The notes under the pieces were generated by a model, which had not been told where the DNA came from, ran no database searches, and was given only the letters and a program-made list of their open reading frames with translations. This document shows, piece by piece, positions 1 through 11,053 of a stretch of DNA of 64,000 bases. The DNA lies in NCBI GenBank assembly GCA_022661535.1, contig JAKULF010000004.1:4216001-4280000 (forward strand). Reading direction: 5' to 3'. This stretch comes from Eutypa lata (lineage: Eukaryota > Ascomycota > Sordariomycetes > Xylariales > Diatrypaceae). How positions within the stretch are numbered: position 1 is the first letter of the stretch; every line of letters begins with the position of its first letter. A program made the position numbers and the translations under genes.

Positions 1-629
1 AAAAGCTTCTTGAATCAGTATGTTACTGCTTTGATTCTCAGGGACTCCTGAACATGATAACGTTAGTGCTTACGGTTATGAAATGTCCGAAACTTAAGAA
101 AAAGAAAAGAATCCTGACTAGCCATCTTGAATCCCCATACTACTAAATTTTGATGCTGCATTTGCGAGTCGTAGGGTTGCGTGAGTACCGTTTCCATGCT
201 ACATAGTTACACACTCTACCCTAAGTCGCCCCTCCCTCTCCCCCCTTTCTTGAGATCTACAAAGTCCTATCCTAGCGTCATCGTTGGAGTTAATGTGCGG
301 GGTTGTTGTCACCACTATCTTTTCCCTTGTCTTTGCCCAATTAGGAATTACCAGATTAAGGGAAAGTGTGGAATGTGGGGGGGTAATCGAAGCAGCACAA
401 CCAAGAAGCCTAGAGTAGATACTCGGTAGATATGTACATAGGGAATTCGTCTTCGACCATACTGCTATACTATGCCCATGTTACGTGCGTATGCTTATTA
501 TTAGACACTGCGAAATCACTGGCCGAATTGGCGAACAGCTACTAACCAACTCTACTCTAATCACCTCCTTGTCATCCCAGAAGTCATCCCATCCCTACTA
601 CGCGCATCCGAATAAAAAGATTGCCCAGC
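1..629. other. Left-end non-coding stretch, no gene recognised
   Basis: I see no convincing gene here. A short open frame at 181-429 has no recognisable domain and a composition typical of chance frames. The right part, with pyrimidine-rich tracts around 540-600, is the presumed promoter and 5' leader of the transaminase gene that begins at 630. Confidence 0.5.
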
Positions 630-1637
630 ATGGCTACCATGGATCAAATCTTCGCGGGCTACCACGCCCGACAGGCTGTTCTAGAAGGCAGTTTCGACAA
701 GAACCCTTTCGCCAGGGGCATCGCCTGGATCGAGGGAGAGTTCGTGCCGGTCCACGAAGCTCGCATCCCGCTGCTAGACGAGGGCTTCATGCACAGCGAT
801 CTGACGTACGACGTGCCGTCCGTCTGGGACGGGCGCTTCTTCCGCCTGGACGACCATATGACCCGGCTGGAGGCCAGCTGCGCGAAGATGCGGCTGCAGC
901 TCCCCCTGCCGCGCGAGGAGGTCAAGAGGATCCTGGTCGAGATGGTCGCCAAGAGCGGCATTCGCGACGCCTTTGTCGAGCTGATCGTGACCCGCGGCAT
1001 GAAGGGCGTGCGGGGCCATACCCCCGGCCAGGTCTTCAAGAACAACCTTTACCTCCTGATCCAGCCCTTCGTCTGGGTCATGGACCCGGAGATGCAGCCC
1101 GGCGGCGGCACCGCCGTCGTGGCGCGGACCGTGCGGCGCATCTCCCCGGGGTCTGTGGACCCGACCGTCAAGAACCTGCAGTGGGGCGACCTCACCCGTG
1201 GTCTCTTCGAGGCCATCGACCGCGGCGCCGTCTATCCCTTCCTGACGGACGGCGACACGAATCTCACCGAGGGGTCGGGCTTTAACATCGTGCTCGTTAA
1301 GGACGGCGTCCTCTACACACCCGACCGTGGCTGTCTGCAGGGTGTCACCCGGAAGAGTGTCATCGATGTAGCTGAAACCTGCGGCCTCACAGTGCGAATG
1401 GAGTACGTGCCGACAGAAATGGCCTATAGCTGCGACGAAATCTTCATGTGTACTACCGCTGGCGGCATAATGCCCATCACCGAGCTCGATGGCAAGCCTG
1501 TGAAGGATGGCAAGGTCGGACCCATCACAAAGAAGATCTGGGACGGCTACTGGGCTATTCACTATGATCCGGCCTACAGCTTCGAGGTTGACTACGCAAC
1601 TGGTACTGCCAAAGGCGTGAACGGCGTGAAGCACTAG
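630..1637 (+). CDS. (R)-selective amine transaminase-like, class IV PLP aminotransferase
   Basis: Single-exon gene of 335 residues. It belongs to the PLP fold-type IV aminotransferases (BCAT / D-amino-acid aminotransferase superfamily) and closely resembles the fungal (R)-selective amine transaminases described from Aspergillus terreus. That family moves an amino group between (R)-amines and 2-oxo acids. Visible family landmarks are [15 protein letters not shown] near residues 48-62 (active-site His, Tyr and Val), GMKGVRG with the carboxylate-binding Arg at about 128, the Schiff-base lysine K181 in [11 protein letters not shown], the PLP-binding Glu in LTEGSGFN, and [10 protein letters not shown] near the C-terminus. 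The start is the ATG at 630 ([11 protein letters not shown]), which matches the family N-terminus; an in-frame TTG at 621 is not needed. The coding part is GC-rich. No signal peptide is seen, so it is probably cytosolic. Substrate is not deducible, but the nearby amidase-like gene suggests use of amines as a nitrogen source. Confidence 0.93.
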   Translation: MATMDQIFAGYHARQAVLEGSFDKNPFARGIAWIEGEFVPVHEARIPLLDEGFMHSDLTYDVPSVWDGRFFRLDDHMTRLEASCAKMRLQLPLPREEVKRILVEMVAKSGIRDAFVELIVTRGMKGVRGHTPGQVFKNNLYLLIQPFVWVMDPEMQPGGGTAVVARTVRRISPGSVDPTVKNLQWGDLTRGLFEAIDRGAVYPFLTDGDTNLTEGSGFNIVLVKDGVLYTPDRGCLQGVTRKSVIDVAETCGLTVRMEYVPTEMAYSCDEIFMCTTAGGIMPITELDGKPVKDGKVGPITKKIWDGYWAIHYDPAYSFEVDYATGTAKGVNGVKH

Positions 1638-2277
1638 TCTGGGATATTAGGAGATGTTTTGTCGCTCGTACGTATATAGGTCGCAACGATGCAAGTTACA
1701 ATTTCAATGGTAGTTAAGATCAAGGTGCTTTTCGAGATACTTCCTTTGCAATTAGCCAAATATAATGTCAACCTTCCTCCATATCATCAATATCTCCAGA
1801 AAATTTGCAAACCATTCAAGAGACTGCCTTAGAAATCGTTTGTAAAATAAGATATAATGTTATTATCCTATGAAAGCACGATCAGATTAGGCCGATTAGT
1901 TGCTAACTCCCTTTCCCCCGTTCCCCAGGTTTGATACCCCATCACCCTCATTACCACTAATAACCCCATCAAATCGAGGACCGACCACCCAAAATGGCTC
2001 TTAATGATGCATCGCTCAAGATCAGCTGTAATTCACGCAATAACTGGTGGCCATACTGTTCCACTTGCGCTCCGGGTTCTTCCATATGTAAACAAAACTA
2101 ATTATGACATTTCTCCGATAGTCCTGAAAACAATGATGCTTCCATTTGTAACATTCAGAATAATGCTCCTATTTGATTACGTTCACCATTCTCCCTATTG
2201 CGGTATCTCACCCTTACTAATTCTATGAATCGCGGGCACGCTTGCTCGTCTTCACTGGCTAGGTTTTACACACCATA
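1638..2277. other. Intergenic region between convergent genes
   Basis: AT-rich 3' flanks of two convergent genes. One short frame at 2004-2228 lacks any recognisable feature and is not called. No repeat or RNA gene is seen. Confidence 0.5.
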
Positions 2278-3964
2278 CTAAGACTCCTTCTCGTCCTGTT
2301 TCTCCGCGATAGTCTGCTCCCCATGTGGCACTCTTTCTTCAACCCCCTCGATCCTAGTCACCATGTTGGTATCCTTGAGCCAGTACTTAATTATCGGCAA
2401 AACAAAGATCGGCCCAGCAGCCACAAACTATATATGATTAGCCTAGGTTCATTATGGTAGTTCGAGAGAATAGTGCTTACAGCCCATGAAGTACCAAACA
2501 TAAACTCTTTAGAATACCCTTTTAGGTCGAGCGCAAAGGCGCAAATTTGGCAGAGGGCATTAAGAAGGCGGTACATGGACGCATAGACGGAGAGCTTTAG
2601 TAACTGTTAGTAGACGCCGCTTTGGGTGTATGGTATGCGAAGATAAGGGAAAACCCACCTCGTCAGGTCGGTTGCTGAGTGCTCCAATGAACCAATAGGC
2701 GTAGCAGTTGTACGTAGCATCTGTGAAGCCATACAAAACATACACAGCGCAGCCCTCTGCATAACCAGGATCGTACACATCCACACGGTCTTCCTCGCTT
2801 AGGCCTTCCACCGTTTTCTTCATAGTAAAGTACCCTGCAATCCAGACGGCGTTGATAGTGACAAAAACGTAGACGATAGCAAAGAATGCCCTCTTGCGGC
2901 GGCCAAAGGGCAGCTTGTCGGTAAAGATGTTGAGAATCCAAGCGGAAAGAATCTGAACGGCACCGGAGATGAACGTATTGAGGGCTCGGCCGCGGACGGT
3001 GAAATAGACGCCATTGAAGTCGTTGCTCTGGTAGATGTTATAGTAGTTGACGGCCCAACACATGGGCCAGAAGAACACGATCCACCAGTTCCTTTTGCAG
3101 ACCTCCCAGGACGTCACGAGCTCCTCCCGGAAGGTCTTCGTGTTCGTCTCCAGCATGACACGGGATCCGTCTTCTCGTACGATCTTCTGCCAGGGATACA
3201 TCGCAAGGCCCAAGAAGGAACCGATCAGCATCAGGATGAAAAGCCCGATATAGGTGCCGTCGCTGACACGGCTATTGTTCCCGGTGCCCGCGTTCCAGTT
3301 CTGCGCTACCGGGATGGCGGCTCCGATCACCACGCCGAACTGGAAGATGGACCAGAAGATGGACACGTAGAGGCCCTTCTTGTCTTCGCTCGCGAACGAA
3401 GTGATGGCTGTGCCCTCGGCGCACCAGAGGAAGGCGGCAGATAGACCGCACCAGCAGCCTCCGAAGATGACAAAGGGCACATTGGCGGTATGGTTGAAGC
3501 ACCACAAGCTGGCGGCGTAGGCGGCATATCCGAATCCGCCGACACACAACGTAGTCCGCAGTCCGAAGTAGTTGAGGCAGGCGGGCGCAACGAAACAGAA
3601 GGCCGAGAACACGGTGTAGAGCGCTATATTGGCCATGTCGGATAACCAGGCGGTTTGCTGGCCGGCACCCCCGATGAACGTAATGACGTTGAACATGCCC
3701 ACTGTCATGAAGAGAACGGATCCAAGCATCATGGCCTGCACTCGAGGGTGGCTGTATGCCCAGATCTTGAAACCCCATATGACATATGGTTTTGGGAGCT
3801 TCAAGCCCTCCTAGTTAGCATCATAGGTTCCTGGCAAGCTTGGAGCGAATATCTACCTCGTAGGCCTGGGGAACATCCACAGCCACTTCATGGTTCTTCT
3901 CGGCATCATTGTTATTGCTAGTATTGTCGACGACTGGCGTCACGGTACCGTCAACTGTCGCCAT
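2278..3964 (-). CDS. UNC93-like major facilitator membrane protein
   Basis: Four exons (3964-3857, 3810-2659, 2594-2481, 2427-2278) give 507 residues, all exon junctions in phase 0. The small first exon encodes a hydrophilic N-terminus (MATVDGTVTP...). The first intron has a clear GCTAAC branch site and TAG acceptor. The protein is an UNC-93-like MFS member with about eleven to twelve membrane helices, starting at VQAMMLGSVLFMTVGMFNVI. Other family-type segments are GLRTTLCVGGFGYAAY, CAEGTAITSFASEDKKG in the middle and NWWIVFFWPMCWAVNYYNIYQ. Fungal UNC93-like proteins are plasma-membrane or vacuolar transporters of largely unknown substrate. The gene is convergent with the transaminase and divergent from the dimethylformamidase-like gene, with about 840 bp of shared promoter, so co-regulation with the latter is possible. 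A charged C-terminal tail (VEERVPHGEQTIAEKQDEK) ends the protein. Confidence 0.88.
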
Positions 3965-4800
3965 TGCGTCTAGTCTTTGCAATCACTAGTTGGTGGAAGT
4001 ATGGTGACGACGGAGTCGTGGGGGCCAATGCTGTGGTATATATAGCTCCAATCCCAATATAAATTTTATCTAGTAATCAAGTTTTTAAGGTGTCACCTAT
4101 GCTGTGGTTTGTGTAACTATTCAGCATGATGCAGGCTTAAGACCTGCTATCATTTATATCTCTGAAACAACATTTGCCAATCGCAGCCTCATGTAAGTCG
4201 ACTATCTAAGGAAGATATCACCGCATTAGGTAGTTGATTGTGCGGGGTTATAATCGAGGTACTAGCTATATACGCAGCTTAAAGCAACGGGCGATCCAGG
4301 GGCGACCCTGATAAGTGATGAATCTCCCCACCCCCCTGATCTAACTAATCATCGCTCCATCTACTCCCTCTAACCGCATATCGTATTTCCTTTTTAAGGG
4401 TGACCCACGTAGCATTAGCATCACGTTAGCCCCTCGGAAGAGAAAACACCATATATGGCTAGGGCCTCTTCGATTCATGGTTATTTCCGAGATGCGGACT
4501 TAGGCGAAAGTCCTGTTAGTAGTAGAAGCTTATCAGAATGGGCTCATAGTCTAAATGCTGAAGTCGTGATAGTAGTAGTTGCCATTTACCCCGCTACCTA
4601 CCGGTGGGACCAGGAATGAGCTGGGATCTGGGCGTGCTTCTTCCTCCTTAGTGGTAACTAAATACCCAACGGATAGTTTCCTTCACGGAGAGCGACATGC
4701 ATCAAAAATACTTGTACAATGGAATACCGCCTATTCTCGAGAAGTGGCGAGATTTAGACCATTAAATCTTTTGGATTTTCTATTCTACCGAGTTGCACAG
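3965..4800. promoter_or_regulatory. Divergent intergenic promoter region
   Basis: This 836-bp stretch separates the start of the UNC93-like gene (leftward) from the dimethylformamidase-like gene (rightward), so it should hold both promoters. A TATATATAG-like run lies near 4035-4045, upstream of the leftward gene. An open frame from 4579 runs into the first exon of the amidase-like gene, but its protein has no family resemblance before the ATG at 4801. I see no further gene. Confidence 0.4.
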
Positions 4801-7137
4801 ATGGCGGCCACTGACGTCGAAGGAGGTGGATATCCACCAGAAATCATTGGCTACGCCGAACCCTGGATAGTAGCCCCTGGCGACTCAGTAGCCATCAAAG
4901 TAAGAACCCCCCCTTTATTATTGTGAGCCACTGACCCTGGTTGACGACACCACACAGGATACACCTAAGCTGATACATATGCACAGATATCATGTACAGA
5001 GCCGGAGTATAAGTATCGCACCGTTCGCTTGATTCAGGGTATCCAACTCGAGCACTCCCCGAAGAAGGCGCAAGAGGAAGTCAAAGACATCCCTCGGGGT
5101 CAACGAGAGGGCAGGTTTCAAACAGCGAAACCGGGATCATATGGACATGTTCCCAATTGGGGACCACCACTGATATCAGACGGTCTTCAAATTTTGTTCT
5201 ACATGCAACCGTGGTTGCTGAATAGCTCGCATGTACAGACATTGGTTTCGACGCTGGATCTGGCCGCTCATACTGGATTCTCTATTGCCTTGAACAATGA
5301 AGGGTCGCTTGATATCAGCGTGGGAACTGGGCGCAGTGTCGAAGTTGTCGGCACCGGAATTAGACCTCAAGAGAAGACGTGGTCGAAAATGAAGCTCGTA
5401 TTGGACGGCCGGTCAGTGAAGGTGAGCGTGACGCATAAGCCATTCAGAGTCGAGGCGATACCCCCTCCCGCAGCATTCGAATCGCAGTTGGATAGTGAAG
5501 CGCTAGTGTTCAAGCCAGGACCTCTTCTCATTGCAGCGACCCAAAGCAAGACTGCTAGCAGTAGTCGAAATGGCCTGAGACAGCATGTAACAGATTTCTT
5601 CAACGGTCGCATTGATCGCCTAACGTTAAAGACATGGGGTCAACAACCTTTAACCCTCGCCAAGTACGACTTCGCACTTGACATGTCGAGTGACCGCATC
5701 GTCGATGTCTCTGGGCGCGGCCACAATGGTGTTCTAGTCAACGCACCGACTCGTGCTGTCAGGGGTCATGACTGGGATGGGTCTGAGTGTGACTGGACAC
5801 GATCGAAGTTCGGCTACGGTGCTATACATTTCCATGACGACGACCTAGATGATGCAGGATGGGATACAGACTTCATCATTACGATTCCGCCTAGTGCCCG
5901 CTCTGGTGCTTACGCAGTCGAGGTGGAGATAGTCAATGGTCGAGATACAGATTCGATCACCTTCTTCGTGCAGCCAACGCGTTGGCCAACAGACAACTCC
6001 AACAAAGTATGTCTCGTCTTTTCGACATTCACGTATCTCGCGTACGCCAATGAGCGCATGTACGATACGACGCGCCAGAACAGCGCCGATCTAGGTCCGG
6101 GCTTCGACATCGAGAAGACCCTAAAGAGCGCCGAGTTTTACAAGATGCGCCGCCGGAGCGACCTCGGCCTCTCCTGCTATGACCGCCACAGCGATGGCTC
6201 CGGGGTTTGCTTTTCTTCGTCGAAGCGGCCGATCTTGAACGTCCGTCCGGGCTACATAATGTGGGCGTTCTCCCGCCCGCGCGAGTTCTCCGCTGATCTC
6301 ATGATGCTCGGCTTCCTGGAGCGCGAGGGCATCCCGTATGAGACCCTGACCGACCATGACTTGCACGCCCGTGGAGCCAGCGCTCTCCAGGGATTCAATA
6401 CGGTTGTCACGGGGTGCCATCCTGAATATCCTACTCTGGAGTCCTATGGCGCTTTTAACGCCTTTGCCAGAGGGGGCGGAAACCTCATGTATCTGGGCGG
6501 CAATGGTTTTTACTGGGCCAGTGCCCTCGACACTGCTCGTCCCCATCGGTTAGAGGTGCGCCGAGGTGACGTCGGAGTGCGCCCTTATAGTCTTCCGGGG
6601 GGAGAGTACACCAACAGCCTCAATGGACAGCGAGGCGGTTTGTGGAGGTCCCGCGGCATGAGTTGCAATACGTTATTTGGGGTTGGCTTTTGCGCCCAGG
6701 GAACCGGCCTGGGTGTCCCTTACAGGCGGACCGAGGCTTCCAGGAATGACAGGATGTCCTGGATGTTCACAGGCATCGACGGTGACCTCATCGGAGAGCA
6801 TGGGTTCGGAGGCGGCGCGTCGGGCGATGAGATCGATCGTTATGATGTGGAAAACGGAAGCCCCGAGAAGGCGTTGGTGCTCGCCACGAGTACCGGCCAC
6901 GGCGACGACTTCGGCATCGCTATCGAGGACCTGGCCTATCCTGCGCTGAATACGCTCGGGACCCAAACGAACCTGATTCGCAGCGACGTGGTCTATTATG
7001 TTGGCGCTGGCGGTGGGGCGGTGTTCAGTGTTGGAAGTATAAACTGGTACTGCTCGCTTGCCTGGGATGCGTACGATAACAACGTTGCGAGGCTAACCGG
7101 TAATGTTATCAAAGGCTTCTTAGCTGGGAAGCGATAA
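4801..7137 (+). CDS. N,N-dimethylformamidase large-subunit-like hydrolase
   Basis: Two exons (4801-4899, 4987-7137), 749 residues, close to the usual length of the bacterial dimethylformamidase beta subunit. Those enzymes hydrolyse N,N-dimethylformamide and related N-substituted amides to amine plus carboxylate, using a mononuclear iron held by two Tyr and one Glu. The N-terminus (EIIGYAEPWIVAPGDSVAIK) and the segment after the intron (EPEYKYRTVRLIQG) match the family start. Residues about 70-300 form a LamG/concanavalin-like region (DVSGRGHNGVLVN). The catalytic half carries TFTYLAYANE (about 374), RPGYIMWAF, LTDHDLHARG, TGCHPEYPTLES (about 510) and GGNGFYW. I infer that the Tyr of TYLAYAN and the Glu of CHPEY are iron ligands. 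The start is set by homology and the intron by GTAAGA...CACAG. No separate small subunit is visible nearby. It may act on natural N-alkyl amides; the true substrate is unknown. Confidence 0.88.
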
Positions 7138-7990
7138 GGAGAGGAGGTTTCGAACAAACTTTGCTAGTTAGTTCGGCTTTTGACTTGATATCGGAAGTGT
7201 CAAGGTCGTGTCCATGTTTATAAGGCCATTAATGCTTCACATAGAAACCATTCTCTTGTTAGGTATAACACAGTTGTTGAAACTTGACCTTCATATTAAT
7301 TTAGTTCACCACTATTACTACCGGAAGCTTTTTGACGGTTCTTATGCCAAACATTCCTTCTAACATTGTTTCCCCTTACCTAGACTGTATGTAGGTCAAC
7401 CTTCCCGTGGACTAGCAATCTTAGTTACCTTGGGAACATAAGGTAACGTTCCAACCATATGAATACGCACACCAATACGAATATTCCCCCCTTGGCTTCA
7501 AAGTCGAACTCTGGTCGAGCATACCGGACCGACAACTGAAGCTATTGAGTCAAGTAACTCTCTTATTCCATTAAATGTTCTTTCTTGGAAAATATGAGAT
7601 TCAAAGAGAGCGAGAGTGGGCATGAACCTGAGTTACTACCGTGACAACTAAACGGTAGCTGTAGAGGCGACTTCCAACAAATATTATTTAGGTCCCTAAC
7701 CTGAATAAAATGGATTCACGGCGTAGACTATTCTCAGGGTAGAGATAATGATACGATTGCTTTATCGACCTGATAGGCAATATCAGAGATAGCAACAGAT
7801 TCGGAATTGACATGTTACAGATAAGACTGAATGAAAATAGCGAAACAGACATATTTTGACCAGGTTCCAGTACAAATTTTAACACACCCTAACAACTTTC
7901 AACCAGTAGAATTCTAGGGAGAGCCGGAAATAAAGTGTCGCAAGCGGGGAGAGTAGGAAGTAATGCCCTCCAATACCTCAACAAATCGAA
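7138..7990. other. Intergenic region, no gene recognised
   Basis: These are the 3' flanks of the amidase-like gene (rightward) and the P450 gene (leftward). Only short frames without features are present. Nothing else is seen. Confidence 0.5.
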
Positions 7991-9791
7991 TCATTCAAGT
8001 GCGTCGATGTCCATCTCTGGTTGTCGCCTTCTAACCATAAACTTCACTTCAGGGTCTCCTATAACGGCATATCCAGCGTCGAAGGGCCGAGGAACACAAC
8101 CATCCACGAGCTTCCACTCATACTTTAATACCAGGTGGCACAGCAAGATCTTAATCTCATTGGCAGCAAAGAAACGTCCTGGACACGCGTGAAGTCCATG
8201 CCCGAATCCCATGTGCTCAATACTCGTACTTGCCAATTGCGAATGGTTCTCTTGGCCCGGTATTTGGCGCATTCGCAAGAATCGGTAGGCGTCGAATCGG
8301 AGAGGATCCTCGTAGTAGGTACTGTCCTGCATCTGCAAATTGTCCACCAAGAGCTTTCGGCCCTTGCGAATGACAAGTCCGTTAGAGAGTGTGATGTCCT
8401 TGAGTGCGATGCGGCGCATAGTAGCTGAGGAAAACATGTCAGTCGTTGTTCAGTCGGGGCCAAGCTGGATACGTACAGATCAAGAGTGGTTTAAGTCTCT
8501 GAGTTTCTTTGATTACACTATCCATCAACTTCAGGTTGAGGAGAGCCATCTTATTTAGGCCACTGGGGTGTAGTGCTTCAAGCACCTCGTTGCGAAGCGG
8601 CTCAAAGAGCTCCTGGTGTTGGGCAAGTTGTATCATGGTTTCTTTGAGCAGGTCGCTTGTTGTATGAATGGCGGCCATGGATAGACTTATCTGGGCTACC
8701 GTCGGGTCATACGCATGCTTGGTCGCGTGCTCGTACCATTCAATTGCGTCTTCAAAAGCGAGCGTAGCGTCGTCCTCTTTGATCTGGGCTGCTGCTTTCA
8801 AATCGCGACGTTCCTCGATATATGGCCGGAGAACGCATCGGGCTTTAGCAAGGCAGGTGCGGGCATGCCGACATCTCGGGAGAAACCAGTGGACAAAGGG
8901 ATGAAGAGACACTGGCCAGCCTTCCAATTCACCTGCGGCGGCAAAGGCGGCGGGGGCGTATTTGGAAGAAGCTTGAATCCATTCTCTGTTGCGGCATAGC
9001 TTTTCACCTAGGAATACTCTGGAAGATACGCGAGCAACTATTGGGAGAATACAATCGGATGGATTGATGGTGGCCCAATCTGTGCATGACATTTAGCATC
9101 AGAAATTCATTCGCAGGCTTCATCCCGGGTGTCAACTCTTACCATGACAGTCAGGCAAAAGCTGAGCAAGGGCCAGCCCTGCCTCTTGTGAAATCGGCCC
9201 AGTGAGTTTACCTATATGAATGTTCAGCACGACATGTCGTATATATGATGCCACTCAGTCATACTTATGGCTTTGTTCAAATATCGGTTGACTACAAGTG
9301 TTGTTGCTGTGGCGAGACCAAAGGCATCGAATCCAGGAATATGCGAGTGACTGTCCTAGATGAGTCGTTAGTCTTGCGTCAGTTAAGCAAAGAAAACGAA
9401 CCATTCAGCTGCTTACTTCCTTACTGATTCCAACAAAATCGAGTGCAGGCTCACTGCGTACTTGGCTGACGAGGCAAGTAGGCAGAACTATCACCTCGCC
9501 CTCGGGGCAAATCATTCGATAGGGTTTCTGTGGATACATGGTTCTTCCTTTTTGCAATAGTTGCCGGCAATTGGTCTTAAAGTGGGCGATACGTTCCAAG
9601 TTCGAAAACTCAAATCGTTTCCTCGGATTGATGATAGGTAGAGCACTTGTTTCGTCACCGCCGAAGGTGGCGCGCAACGCAAGCGCGAATAGAAGCGTAA
9701 TAGCGATGCAGATAGCTGTCTGCTCAACAGAATAGTGAGATAGCTTCACCCAGGAAGTCATCTCCAAGGCCTCCATGATCGACACCGTCAT
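7991..9791 (-). CDS. Cytochrome P450 monooxygenase
   Basis: Five exons (9791-9417, 9355-9265, 9211-9143, 9079-8477, 8424-7991) give 523 residues with consistent phases. An N-terminal membrane anchor lies at about residues 20-42 (AICIAITLLFALALRA). Next comes HIPGFDAFG, then VARVSSRVFLGEKLCRN, a helix-I equivalent with AAIHTTSDLL (the usual AGxDTT replaced by IHTTS), the ExxR motif as KETQRLKP, and the haem-binding loop FGHGLHACPG in the last exon. By eye it is closest to the ent-kaurene-oxidase-like fungal P450s (CYP68/CYP503 type), which act on hydrophobic metabolites at the endoplasmic reticulum. No terpene or polyketide synthase is nearby, so a catabolic or detoxifying role is equally likely. 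The second and third exons are short (91 and 69 nt). The model rests on visible GT-AG signals; substrate is unknown. Confidence 0.9.
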
Positions 9792-11053
9792 GGTATGTAA
9801 GATGTAACGACTTTGATGCGCGATGAACAGTGTTGGGGATTATTTTTACAATTTACGGACCAGAATCAAGATGATTTAAGAGATCAGAATTAGAAATTCT
9901 GTTGGCGCACGACCTGGTCTTAAGGAGAGTGTGCACCATTCTATGTGAAGTTGAAAAGCCCCTTTATATATGTCCCAAAGTGGAGGGGGAACATATCTAC
10001 TAGTGGGTTCTACGATACCTTGCATGATTTATTATTCTTACCATAAAAATTCAGACGACAACATTTGCAGAGGGAGAAAAAGGTAAATCGAGAGGAATTC
10101 GAATGATGGGAGTGGCTTACACTACGTTCAATATTATAGTGCAGCTTGGACCATCTCCACAGACCCGTGGGTTTCAACCGTTACATTTACCGCGTTGTTT
10201 TTTCCGAATGGTCACCAAGCTAAAGTGGTGATCATGCCTTAACATAGTATAGCGTTACTATTATAAGGAGCGGATAGCCCATGTAATGCAACCCCCCGCG
10301 AAAACAAAGCCCTACTAGTTAGGCATGTACAATACCCCTTTCAAAATATTATACATACGATAGTGCCCTTCACTTATATGGGGCATCATGAATGCTTACG
10401 TACATTGAGGTCGAGACATTCTGACTATGTTATCTCATTTAAAGCGGATAGGCATTGGGTTTCGGTTGCTCGGGCTCTCACTGGGTTCCGTTGAATAGCA
10501 ATCTTCATACCGAAGAGGACGACTTGCAGATCTTTCCGTCGTCGGCCATATCTACATAGGTACAAGGGGATGAACAGAGTCAACAGATGAATTCCAGTAG
10601 AATATATTAAGATAACAGTACGACAAGGCCATTTGCCAATATCACTGGAGGAATAGTGATCTGATGATCAAAGACCGTACCAATGAAGTGAATGAATAAA
10701 CCATAAGGAAATCATTTTGTTGCTCTAGATAATGCTTATGCATTGCCATGGGTGACAGTAGATTCTGTTGGGAGCTTGATTTTATTAGCTCTTGGTTTGC
10801 CTTGTATTTATGAGCTCCATAGCTTCAGGGTATGTCTGGCCTTAAGCAGGGCTACCCTCTCCTGGCTAAATATTTCAGAGACACTATTAACTGGACGGAT
10901 GGTGCTGTCATATGTCACTATACACCCGTGCATCATTAAATCCTCTGCTCGAGCATATGGAAGTCCTAATTGCGTAGTGTTGCATGTGGAGTAGTGTTAC
11001 AAGAGTTGTAACGAGTGCGTAGGTAATGGACCTGCCGTATAAAATGAAACCTT
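9792..11053. other. Intergenic region, no gene recognised
   Basis: About 1.26 kb of moderately AT-rich sequence between the P450 promoter and the 3' end of the sugar porter gene. A frame at 10743-10994 has no recognisable domain. No repeat family or RNA gene is seen. Confidence 0.5.

Noticed and set aside
485..1285. Plus-strand frame of 266 codons overlapping the transaminase
   Set aside because: Arg/Pro/Gly-rich out-of-frame shadow of the same GC-rich gene, no family resemblance.
774..1634. Long antisense frame (286 codons) opposite the transaminase gene
   Set aside because: It is a shadow in a GC-rich coding region; the protein is low-complexity and the sense strand matches a known family over its full length.
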